Shown: positions 25,183 through 36,336 of the stretch, one piece after another | Numbering within the stretch: the stretch's first letter is position 1 | How the letters are laid out: each line of letters begins with the position of its first letter | The notes under the pieces: generated by a model | Seen by the model: only the letters and a program-made list of their open reading frames with translations | Told to the model about the DNA's origin: nothing | Databases searched by the model: none | Position numbers and translations under genes: made by a program | Origin: Asterella californica | Taxonomy: Eukaryota; Streptophyta; Marchantiopsida; Marchantiales; Aytoniaceae | Direction of reading: 5' to 3' | Assembly (NCBI GenBank): GCA_036924285.1 | Contig: JAYKYS010000001.1 | Span: 26,907,501 to 26,971,500 of the forward strand | Length of the DNA: 64,000 nt

Positions 25183-28100
25183 ATGGCGAGAGCAATTCTA
25201 GATGAGGTCCGTTTTCGAGCTGACCCAAACACAGACCTCGTTTGTAGCGCACAAGAAAAGGGAAGGAGTTTCATTGGATTGCACTGCAGATCGGTCGCAT
25301 TACTGCGTCCGATCCTCTCTCCCTCCCAATTCCTCTCTAGTACCTTCGTTGTTTGATGATGTCCAAGAAATGTGCAATCGGTCGGGTCCTGCTGCTAACT
25401 GTTCTGCCCGCTAGCTGATCCTGCGACGAGAATGGCGCTGGTATTGTGCAGGGCGTTTTCTTGGCCGACGAGATCAATGGTATCATCAAAGACTCGATCG
25501 ATGAAGCTATTGTCAGTTCGCAGTTTAACCACGATAAGGTGAGGCGAGCTTGTGCCGACCAAGATAACGGTCCTTCGGGGCCCCAGCAATGCATAGGCCT
25601 AGTGAATGATAGACAGCTCGCGTTGAATAGTCGTCGTCAGACACACACACAGCGCAAAGTAGCCGGATCAATCTGGAAGAATTAAGGGTTTGAATCGACT
25701 AAAATGATGGCTTTCTTTCGATCGGATCCAATTCAAGTCTTGCGGGGTGCAAATCTCATGGATGTATTGGTGGGGTCGGGATGAGCGAACGAGCATCAAT
25801 CACTCCATCCATACGCGTCGAGTTCTCCTGTAACTCAGTTCTCTCACTCCCTCCCTCCGGTTCTTGCCACTTCTCACTTATTCACCTTCTCAAATTCCCC
25901 TAATAATGAGTGCTCTCCTCTCCCGTCCTCTAGCGTCATCCACCTGCGGAGAATGATACGCGTTTTCACCACCTCCCGCAGGTAACGCACTGGACAAATG
26001 GCATCGCGGAGGTGTGCATGAAGCGCTTAACCAAATTAGCCAAGCCATTCAAATACATTGGTAATAGTCGTGCATGCCTGGAGCCAATAACGCTTCTAAG
26101 AGTGATTGGTTAAATAAGCAAGAAATCTCTCCAGTGCACGCTCTCGTTGTTATTGTCGCTTGGGAAACAATCCTCAGTAAACGAGCAGATGGAGCAACGA
26201 GCACGAGAAGTGCATCAAAGGTACATATTTTGGGAACACGGGAGGAGAGAGAGCGCGCCTGGAGGGCACGCAGTTATTTCTCGCGATTACGATGATGGTG
26301 AAGGGCCGGGGTATGGGGATGGCAACGTGGATAGAGATTGAGTGACGAGGAGTGTAAAGCCAAAATCCGAGAAGTGATTACAGAACAAACAAGCAAACAG
26401 ACAAAAGGGAATGTAGTGCGGTATCTGTCTGTCAAACGCTGAAACTAAAGGACTTCAGGCGAAAGCGTCCTGGAGCAATTAAGAGGTCGATAAACGTGTA
26501 TACGCGACACTGAAGTCGTTGTCAACAGTGATCGTCAAATCTTCTCGGAAGAACCGAAAGATACCCTTCCCAGCCGAGAACTAGGAATCATTGACCTGGG
26601 ACATCAGATGGGGAACGGGAGGAGGCAGAGGGAAAGGGCAAGCCGCTGTTATGAAGCGAAGTCCTCTCACGCTCTGTGTGTCTCTCTCTGAGTGTCTACG
26701 AACAAAGGCAGCACGCACGCTTTTACAAGTCCAGACAGAAACAAAAGGAGATAGATTTCTTACATGTGTTGCTAGGCAAACAATATCTGCAGCAGTAAAG
26801 CAGAAAACAGAAGTGGCCATTGCCGATAGGTGGCAGCAAAAGGATAGACGTCAAGTGAGGAAGTTTGTTTCCGACGTTTCCGGAGTGGAGACTGTGTCTT
26901 GCACATGCAATTAGGTGGCAGCTAGTTATGTTATGAGAAATTTCCAGCACACCTATAGAAAGGGCTGAGTCCTAGTTGCTTCAACACTGTAGATCATTGA
27001 AGTGGAGACAGATACAGATACATACTGATAATGAGTGTGTCTCATTCAAGTTGTTTTCCACCAACCTGATCATCGGCATTAAAGAATTTTCACTTTTAAC
27101 GCTATCAATCTTTCAAGAGTTTACTTACATGAACCTACGGTATGTGAGTGAGGCTGTTGTATGCCGCAATCCAACGCTGACGCTTGATTTCCGTTGCAGT
27201 GACGTGCATAATTATGCAAAAAAACGGAGCTGGAATGATCACAGCGACCTCCTGCTTTTGGGATCGAGATACTGATGGTAACACATCACTCTTGACTTCA
27301 CTCATTCGATTGCCGATTCAGCCAGTACCACTATCATTTTCGACTTTTCCTCTTTTAGTTTCTTTACGAACTGACTGTCTGAATATTCGCATAGACGCAT
27401 TTGCGATCCGTTGCTGATTCTTCTCAGATTCCTCCGGTGCGCATAGGGAGGTGTGAAAGATCACTAGGAAGGTGGCTGAAGCTGCAAAAAGCGTCTAGCT
27501 AGAAGATAGTTGGTCAGGTGGTGGTCGACAATTAGTGCCTGGATACCTCCACACTTCTCCATGGCAGTGGGTGTCATATACCACCACGAACGTAGGGTAT
27601 GTCTAGTCTAGTCTAGTCTACTACCTTTTCCAACTAAGAAAGAACCAGCGTTACCCTAAAATCTTCCCTTTCACCTGCTCCTCCATTCTCTATCTCTAGA
27701 GGAGAAGCTCAGATGCAAAAGCAGCAGCGGCAGCAGCATTGTGGAAAATGTGCAGTGTCCACAAGAATCCAACTTTCAACCCATCTCCCTCGTTTTCCGT
27801 GCTTCGCCTAGCAGCGAGTTCCTGTATCGACGCCGACTCAACCTGATAGAACTTCCTTTTCCATCCTTCGGTGCGCAACGTTTCTGGCGTCTCTTCCCAA
27901 GTGTCAACATGGACATGTACAGCCCTGCCATTTCACCTGATGATGTACTCGACGTCGTACATGCAGTTGGAGCTTACGGGGATAGCCTAGGAGGCATGGC
28001 ATGGAATGGGCTATACGGGAGACCAACCAGTGCTTCATAATTCAAACTTGTCATCCTTCCTTGCATGAACACATCTCTGTGGTCATAGACTCATAGGCCC

Positions 28101-30524
28101 GATCCATTCGTGCCCTATATGGGACAATTGAGCATGGATACATTGACTTGACTTGGGTTAAGACACATCCGAGAAAACTTTGGGGATCTCTCGCTTCGAA
28201 ACAAAAGACACATCCGAGAATGGGTATACGTACCTGTACTCTTTATGATAACCGAAATCACTCAAGGATGAAATGGAATCTCCAGACTCCAGTTCAACCG
28301 CGTAACCCGAACACAAGCGATAGGGAGTATTATTTTCCCCTAAATATAGCCGTGATGAAGGTTTCCACCACGATTGATGGTTTGTGAACTCACAAGAAGG
28401 AGGGAGTTATTGATGCTGGCAAGCATGACACACTCCGCCTAGAGACATGATAGCAAAGGCAATTGATGATCAGTCGACATAGCGGTCGGCATAATAACTC
28501 GAGGTTGAAGTTTTATAGACCAGCACTTGTTCCTCGAGGCGAAGGCAAGCAAACCCTAAGTCGTCGTCCCTCCACCAATAATAGTGTTTCTTTGAAAGAA
28601 GAAACACTATTATTGGGAAGCAGTCAGCAGCAGCAGCGGCGAGACTTCGAAATAATCAACTGAATCTCCCGCAGAAGGGACATGGAGACGGAGATTATAT
28701 GCGAACATGTGTTTCGGTAACCAGCCGCACAAAACACTTTCTCATTCCCAAAGGCTAGGAAACTATATTTGGTGACAATTCTCACCTCCGTCCATTCCTT
28801 CAGACTGGTACACACCTTTCCCTTTTCCCGTCATTTTGTGTTGAAAACGATCTACCTGTTTATAATATAGATATACTCCTCTCACACACACACACTCTTA
28901 CTTCATACTGCGTATAAGCGAAAACCTGGGAATGAAGAATTGTGCTCTCCAGTTTAGGGAAGATTCTTCGGGTGATTAGGAGATTTGCGGCTTCCCAAGT
29001 GGTAAACTTTCATTCTTCCAAAAGGTAAGATGAAAACAGTATGCAACTTCAAAAGGAGTAGTGAATCTAGCGATGCCATTGACGAGTTCATAGGGGAACA
29101 GTGGGGCCCGGAGTGTTTTCTGACAAGTCCTTCGGGAAGCAAGTTTTGGGAACACTGAGATGATCGGATGAGAATGGATAACGCGAATGCCTGCTAAAGT
29201 GATGATGACATGAATGCCATCGGTGACCTTTTCCAGAACGAGCAGTGACAAACCCTAAACTAGCCACCAATAAAAGAAGATCGTTTAGGGTATGTGTCAA
29301 CATTAATGTGCAACCGTGGATGGTAGCAGGGTGGAGAATCTTACGAGTAGATGACATTCTTGCAGATTGACGGGCTGCACTATTTTTCACCTCCTGAAGG
29401 TTATCACGTCCGCAGGGGAAAGCCATTTGCTTTATTTATATGCCCAAATAAACACGTCCATTTCTGACAAAACCTCATGTTACCACCAGTTAAAAACTTC
29501 AACCTGATTGTCATGGTTCTAAAACTTAACTCAGAGTGAAATGATTCTAACTAAATTTTCATCTATGGAAATAATATGGCCACTCAAACCTGGGGTTTAT
29601 GGTTTTACAGTCAAGGATGTAAATTTTTTTACATTGACTGGACGTAAACGTTCCAGTGATTGTGTTTACCACTAATACAAACGTGCTTCACGAACTTACG
29701 GTTAGGTCTGAATAGAAACATAACGCTGTTCGTAACTGTACGGATGGACAACAAAGACCTCTCAAACCAAGTTATCCTCGTCCGGTAAACCATATCAGAT
29801 CTGGGTTAAAGAGCTGGACGTAACTCTAGTATACGATTTTGGGTTTGAGTTTCACTAAAACTTCAAGATATATTTTATGGATATATTAATTTGGCCTTTA
29901 GTGTTACTTTAACTCAAGATTTTGTTACTAATTTGATATTCATCCAGTGACGTGAAAGGAAGTGCAAGGGTAGAACGTCAGTCTGCAAGACTGGTGAGGG
30001 GTGTTGCAACGCAGTCCACGGTAGCAAAGTCGGACGAGCAAGACCTTAGAAACGAGGCACTTTTGTAATTAAGACATGGCGAGGCTCGAGTTCGCCCAAT
30101 AATAGAAGGAGAGCTTGTCATCCGAGTGCAAACCTTGGTGTGGACTCTGGAGTGGTCTCCATTACTGTGGCTAGAATGTCCGCTTTGGGGAGCAGCTTGC
30201 TTGTAGACCAGAAAAGCCGAATCAGCAACGAAGTCTCCTCTCGGATAGTGGGGGCTCGTAAAGGCTGTGGAGTCTGGCCCTGCCGAGAGGATGGCGTGGC
30301 CACATCTCCTCGGAATAGCAGAGGCTCGTCGTATTTAGCCACACCCATGTCGACATTATTGCACTGGCTTCCATCATCTGCGGACAGAACTCCATGCGTA
30401 TGATTCGGAGCTGATTGTTTGATGAGTTGTATGGTGGGCTGTTAATTTGGCAGGAAGCCGCACCATCCGCTGGGAGAACAAGTCGATGTACGTTATTGTT
30501 ACTGTCTTTGGCATTGCGATTTGA
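25183..30524 (+). CDS. DYNLT1: Tctex1-type dynein light chain (DYNLT), 5 exons, 112 aa
   Basis: Light chain that dimerises and binds dynein intermediate chain and cargo in cytoplasmic and axonemal dynein. Exons: 25183-25206, 25452-25538, 25982-26060, 27200-27277, 30454-30524. All introns are GT-AG with matching phases, total 339 nt. The protein reads [80 protein letters not shown], and ends [21 protein letters not shown]. The length equals the family (about 113). Every signature block is present: F-x-x-DE, W-T near the middle, [21 protein letters not shown], and WENK-MY. Exon 1 is the least certain part: its eight codons are inferred from an ATG and a GT donor in phase. Land plants keep this gene where sperm are flagellate. 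The last intron is 3176 bp and holds a perfect hairpin. Confidence 0.92.
27601..27620. repeat. GTCTA microsatellite
   Basis: Four perfect copies of GTCTA in the last intron of the DYNLT gene. Confidence 0.9.
28575..28616. repeat. Perfect 18 bp hairpin in DYNLT intron 4
   Basis: CCAATAATAGTGTTTCTT at 28575-28592 is the exact reverse complement of 28599-28616, with a 6-base loop (TGAAAG). It matches the 5097-5140 hairpin in arm length and loop size. Confidence 0.85.
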
Positions 30525-31729
30525 GGCTGTGAAAACTGTGCTGCAAGTCGATGAAGCTGGATTCTGAGAAGATGCTCCGCAGCCGTAAACTCGAACTGCA
30601 CGTAAACTCGGAGCCCTCATTTCTTGTCAACGGAAGTAGGATGCTCTGTAGCTACTGGGGTGTTCTTCCCGCACTCTTTCAACCAGCAGACAGATGGAGA
30701 TGTGAAAGTCCTTACCCGACTACTGTAGCATTGCCAGACTTATCATCAGACAGATCGTCGGGCAAGAAAGGAGGGAGGACTGGCTGGTGATCTTGACCTC
30801 CTCCGCTCTCTCTCGTTCCTCAGAAACCTTTGTATCGGCAGTTTAAGGATGCGGTCAAAATGACAGTGATAAGGAACAGACTGTTTCGTTAGTGAACTCC
30901 GTGTTTTTACCTCGCGCGCTTTCGTCGTAATCAAGGCTCTAATGATATAAGCGATAAGGAATCCTCTATGATTCCGATTGCTTTTTATCGTCATGCTCCC
31001 GTTGTTTTGGACTAGAGTGGAAAGGGTAAACGTTCATTGTCTGCCCTACAAAAGGTCTGTCTCCTCTCTCAGACAGACTATGGTAGTAAACTCCTCGCGC
31101 TTTTGGAGTCTGTGCACATGCACTGTCAGTCATATGGTTTACAGATTCGTGGCGATTCTGCTCGGGTTTGAATTGCGGTCGTGTTGACCTCCCAGATAAA
31201 GATAATTTGATTCCGAAGACAACGCTGTATCCGACTCAGTGCAGCAAGGCTTTATGAGTGCTAAGGGAAACACAAATGCCTGCTCCTACTGTCTAACCTA
31301 CTAAGTGGGCTGCTGTTGAGGTTAATCGATCGGTTTCTTTGCTCCATAGGTAAAAAGCTGGCACCGCAACTCAGAAACGCCCACCGCATCCGTGCGTATA
31401 TGATGCTGCAGCAGCAGCGCTTCGCAAATCCCTTACTTTACTGTTGTGGATTCAAGATTCTCTGATACGTACCCGATCAGGGACAGCATCATCATCATAT
31501 TCATCCAGTAAATTCGCATCTTCTGTACGTACTTTCGTAGGCTTCTGTAACTACTTTAGCGTTCCATTACCGTAGCTGCTGATGGTGCTCAGAGCCGCTT
31601 TCATGACCGTGTTCATCCCCAAGTTGTGTAGACTAGTCGACGGTGTGGGTAGGCGGAGGTTAGCCGCAGTTACATCACCAGGAGACAATCCAGCCCTAAT
31701 CGCACCGTGGTTTTTGACCGCAGCGCTAA
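30525..31729. other. DYNLT 3' flank; isolated open reading segment on minus strand
   Basis: The DYNLT 3' UTR begins here. On the minus strand, about 31565-31738 reads without stops as a protein-like segment (for example KNHGAIRAGLSPGDVTAANL and HNLGMNTVMKAALSTISSYG), then ends at TAG. I do not recognise it. It could be an exon of a gene continuing to the right, or chance. Confidence 0.3.
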
Positions 31730-32297
31730 TAGATGAAGTATTCAGTTAACAGTGAGCAATGTTCACATCAAATGTTACTTACTTGAGAACATTATTCCTG
31801 TGGTGCAATAAGCGTATCATGCGTATCTCGATCTCGTCCTGCAAACTTCATCTAAGCACACTAAGTATCGAGCACGGGAAAGAAAACGAACAATAGATCA
31901 AATGATAACATATGAGAATCATGGGACCACCAATCTCAGGCTCTCCAAATGAAACTGGTCTTCCTCATTTCACCCCTGTCACTGTTGTTCCACGTACGCT
32001 CTTGGTCCGATGTCGAATCCTCTTGTGATAACTATTGCTTACTTGCATGACATCACCAACTTACTTCAGTAAGTCACATCTGCTGTTTGGGGAAACTCAC
32101 TCGGATACCTCCTTTCAAGCTTCCAAATACTCTGAAAGAACGTATGTCACGGATGCACGACACTAAAACTCCTCGGAGAAGGTCGCTTCAAACATAGCTT
32201 TAGCATCCACATTTCAGCGAAATACATTTCATTTGAACATTTCAGCTTTGGCATCCTCTGGCAGGAGACTTCTATCCCGCGCTCCTGTAGATCCACG
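31730..32297 (+). repeat. Repeat mosaic A+B+C, copy 2
   Basis: 31730-31984 matches 12741-13032 (A), 31985-32173 matches 15831-16023 (B), and 32175-32297 matches 24824-24960 (C). A and B are adjacent here. This shows the uninterrupted arrangement and dates the 2.8 kb insertion at the other locus as later. Confidence 0.85.
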
Positions 32298-32463
32298 GGG
32301 ATTGAAAAAGAGAAGACAAGCACAAGGAGGATTGAGAAACACAATGAAGCCAATACAAGCATCCCCATCCATGGCATTTGCTTCTCCGTTACCTACAGCA
32401 ACAGCAATTCAGAAAGATGATTGACCGTACAAAAGACCGCACAGAGAGACTGGAAAGTTTAGA

Positions 32464-33195
32464 CTATCTCATCGCACCAGTTCTTGTCAACCTGGTAGTA
32501 TCAGACGCATACACTCCCATCACGACTTCCAACAATGAGCTTGTTTCTGTGCATGCACTCGGAATCCGGTCGATGCGTGAATGAACCGCACCCGGCTTTA
32601 GCAGCAGCGGTCCAGGAATGGTAGTTTCAATATTAGCGGCACCCGCTGCTGTCAACGCATAATGGACAAATTTTGCCCGTCGCTCACATGATAACGTGGA
32701 GCACCAGGACGAAAAGTTTTGCAGCGACTCTCAGTGCCATGTCTCCATACTGCTCGTGCTCTCGACGTCCTGAACATCTTCTTGATACAGCAACTTGTTC
32801 TCAAATTCAGCTGGGCTCGCAAACCAATTCTCGCGTTAACTTTCTTCCTGCGGTACATTTAGAAAGACCGCGGCGCTCTACATGATTATAATCGCAGTGA
32901 ATTTTGCTGCAGCAGCTCCTCTACCCAAATGACCAAATTCACTTCCAACGGCAAAGAAGCGACTTGCAGTCATCAAATATTTTCACGTAGGGCACTGAGT
33001 ATTGCCGACGATATTAATCCCGCCAATTTCTTTCACGTGGGCACGACAAACACGAATCGATTCCAGAACTGAACTTGCCACGCTAATTACTCCGGCTACG
33101 AGCACAAGTAAACTAGAGGATACAGAGACACTCATTGATTGATGAAAGAAGGTTGTATTTACATTGAAAAGCGACAGCATTTCAAGGAGAACCAT
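32464..33195 (-). pseudogene. Unrecognised minus-strand coding-like remnant
   Basis: A frame at 32986-33195 begins with a hydrophobic, signal-anchor-like segment (MSVSVSSSLLVLVAGVISVA) and goes on with CRAHVKEIGGINIVGNTQCP. After a single TGA it stays open in the same frame for about 35 codons (MTASRFFAVGSEFGHLGRG). Further left other frames are open (32652-32858 and 32464-32655). The hydrophobic start followed by a Cys motif is loosely like plant DUF1218 membrane proteins, but I cannot confirm that. It may be a broken gene, a spliced gene whose exons I cannot place, or chance. Confidence 0.2.
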
Positions 33196-33938
33196 CCGAT
33201 GACAGTAATGGGTGGAGGATCGACAAAGATCTTCTGTACAAAGAGAGATCGATGAGAGGCACGCCCTCGTCTTTTGACCTAAGGTTAAGGTGGTGGACAG
33301 AGGTATGGCTCATATCACCGAAGACAACTAACGTATGATGAAAAGGGGTGGTGTGTAACGTGCATGAGATTGATGTCGTTGCTGTTCGTGTTGTCTAGAC
33401 AGTCAGTGTCTGTCGTTCTTCTGAGTCTCTAAAGAGTGTCAGTGTGTGAAATCTAAGGCTAATTGAATGTTACAAAGAACGTCCCAAGATCCTAAACACC
33501 CAACCATCCTCCACTTGGGTGAACTGTTTGCCCGCCCAGCTGCAATCGACATCGTTGATGTACCTTCTTCTCTTCTCCACAGAAAGAGACTGGCAAGTCG
33601 ATGCGAAATCACTTGACCGGTGCAGAACCGCACCAGTGAAAGGGATGGCTATCTAAAAATTATCTACAAGTTGGGGCAGAATAGTGCCCATCTGTATCCA
33701 CTGGGGTGTTTACCTATGTGGGTCCTAAATGGATACTGGTCTGGTCTTGACAACATCTGGATCAAAGCAACAGCCCCCTGTGCGATTGACGACGAAACTG
33801 AATCTGAAAAGTACACGATTTCGTGATGGTTGGCAAGCGGGCCAGCCAGAACGACTAACACGGTGGAAGAGGACGAAACTGATGACGGACCCCATCCTCT
33901 GCCTCCTACATTTGGTTCACCGAAACGGTTTTCTGATT

Positions 33939-36336
33939 TCACAGCACTGCAATCTTCGGCAGGCTGATGATCTTCGATCGCTTGTTCATGATGGCAGACG
34001 CCGCGTTGTCCATTGTTATATCGTGCACGCCTCTCTTGTTACTAGCAGACCTTGAGGCCAAAAGTAACATTCTCTTCATCGCCTGCACGAAAGGATATCC
34101 GGTTGACGTCAATCAAACACATCCTCGGAATCCCGGCCAATGACCAAAACCACCCTAAAGAGAGGAAATCGGACTAATTTAGCACAAGGGCTTGAGAGAC
34201 GCGTTTCTGAAACCCAAGTCATCGAGCTCAGTGGGCTTGAGTGAGAGAAGGACAAGAGTTCCGGACGTTACCCCTGCAGGGTCTTCAAATTTGGTGGGGT
34301 CGTTCAATTTGGCGGCCATTAACATATGAGTGGCATAAACGGCATGCGCGGCCTTGACTGCGGCAGGTGGATTGAAGTTCGCGATGCCGTAGTCCGTCTG
34401 CTCCAAGTCCCTAATGAAGTCTGACATGTGCAGCTCAGGCTTGGACACCCGATTAGAGAACCGCTTCAATTGATGCCTGTACACACAACAGCAACAAACC
34501 GGGTCAGTCCAAGCCCAATTCCCAAAGTTCAACTTGGAGGGGTTGGTCCAGCCCATCGCTAACCATGCGTAAGCAGGAGTACCCTAACAATTACTCAGAC
34601 GACGACGTCGACAATCACCAAAGGAGAGACCGACCAGCTACTCCTCCCCACAGAACTCGTACCCGCCCGTCCCGCCCCAAAAGATGACGTGAGAACCGCA
34701 TCATGGATCTAAGATTTCACGCAACTCCATTATCCCGACCTGGACTGGACTTCCCGCACCCAGACTTGCAAAACAACGTTGACCTCGAGAGGTTGTGCGC
34801 GAGCTCCTCATACCAGAGGAATTGACACGTGACAGATGACACGTTCTCGGGACGAAGAAGATTCTTAAACGCTTCCAATTGCCTGATAATCATGCATCCC
34901 TTCACACTTCCTTCCGCTACTCCGACCCATTTACAAAATTCGTCGGGTGTTCTGCATGCGGAACAAAATGAGAGCTTAAAATCCACGTGAACCTCGATGA
35001 TCAGCCGCGGCATTGTGACCAACTACAATCCGCACGTCATGACGGCGAGCAAAGCGAAATGCTCTCCGTACACGGAAAGCGCGGCTGATGCTCCAACATA
35101 CTGAAACATGGCCACGCGTGTAAACACAGTATGAGGGCAAAATTACCTCGCCAAACCAGGGCCTCTAAATCGATTGCTAGCGATGTAGAGGCACGTATAG
35201 GCGAGCACATGTAGCTGAACCGAATCCATTCGCCGCCCCTGGCTCCGATCATGGTTCCAGTAGAAATCGAGTAGGAGAACAGCGAGATAGAGCCCACAAG
35301 GAGGCAGTTCCATCTTCAACGCCGACTGCATCATTAACCGGCACTGATGTGTTAGCATCCAAACCCCGAAAAGCATTACAACTACGACCAAATTACGTGG
35401 ACTGGACCCCAAAGAAGTGGACAAATACACAAAATTCGTCCAAACCCCAATGCATTGCGATCTCTATCAACGCTCATAAGCGACAATCGTCGCAAAACCA
35501 TCACAAGCTCGGGAACCTCGTCCACTGCTTCTGTGGAAACGACGGGCAGGAAGAGTGTCCTTCACCTGAGCCATAAGCTTAACCATAGTCGATCTGTTCG
35601 CATTTACTCGATACTCTTCAACATCCGGAAACGCAATTGCAATGGATACGTACGAGTCATGATCATTCACGACGTAGAGTCCTTCGCTGCTTTCGCTTCC
35701 GGGGCTTCTAACTCCTATCGCCCCAACTCCAGTCCGGGCCGTCACATTCTCCAGAATCTCTGCAGGAGAAAGCTCTGCTGGAAACTCTGCAGGAGAGCAG
35801 TTTGTCCAGTGCCAGGGGCGTGTTTGCTCTTGTGCATACTCCTGCCCAGCTTCCACCTCGTCCTCTTCTTCCTCAACGTCCTCCTCGTCTTCAGAATCTG
35901 ATTCAGTCTGGTCCGAAGTGTCGTGCCTCTCAAATTCAACTTGTTCGCCATCTTCATTGTACTTGACAATCACCGATGGCGGATTTCTCTTGAACTTGAA
36001 TAACACGCGCACGCGGGATGATACTTCCTCCTCCTTGTCGTCTCCTTCACTTTCTCCCCTCCCTGATGAAAAAACCTCCTCTTCATCCTCCTCCTCCTCA
36101 TCCTCCTCCTCCACCTCGTAGTCTTTTGCTTCTTCTTCCACTTCTTCTTCTTCCTCGTCTTCTTCTACTACTTCTTCGTCGTCAACCTCCTCCTCCTCTT
36201 CCAGGTCCTCCAGCCCCAATTTCCCTTCCACCACAACCTCCACACACTCCCCTCTCTGAATTTCCACCCCACACTCTCCCTCTCCTTCCAATTCCCCTTC
36301 CTGCTGTTCTCGCTCGCAAGCCAAGGGCATCGCCAT
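33939..36336 (-). CDS. Cyclin-box-like protein with acidic N-terminal region, about 5 exons
   Basis: Proposed exons, minus strand in order: 35566-36336, 35147-35343 (or starting 35325), 34760-34951, 34272-34476, 33939-34082. All are GT-AG and in phase, giving about 502 aa. Residues 1-110 are dominated by Glu/Asp runs; a second acidic run (about 145-165) follows. The cyclin-box likeness is in exon 2: ALKMELPPCGLYLAVLLLDF, then SVQLHVLAYTCLYIAS, matching the helix 2 and helix 3 pattern (LYLAV-LLDR and LQL-GV-C-LIAS) of A/B/D cyclins. A later block, FNPPAAVKAAHAVYATHMLM, resembles the start of a cyclin C-terminal fold. The usual MRAILVDWL core is diverged (NRSTMVKLMAQ), so kinase partnership is uncertain. 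The weakest junction is the exon 3 donor. Long pyrimidine-rich plus-strand DNA upstream is its probable 5' UTR. Confidence 0.65.

Noticed and set aside
27428..27456. Alternative last exon of the dynein light chain (acceptor TTCTCAG, nine codons, TGA)
   Set aside because: It would cut off the conserved WENK-MY and FGLAI end. The exon at 30454-30524 matches the family end exactly and is in phase.
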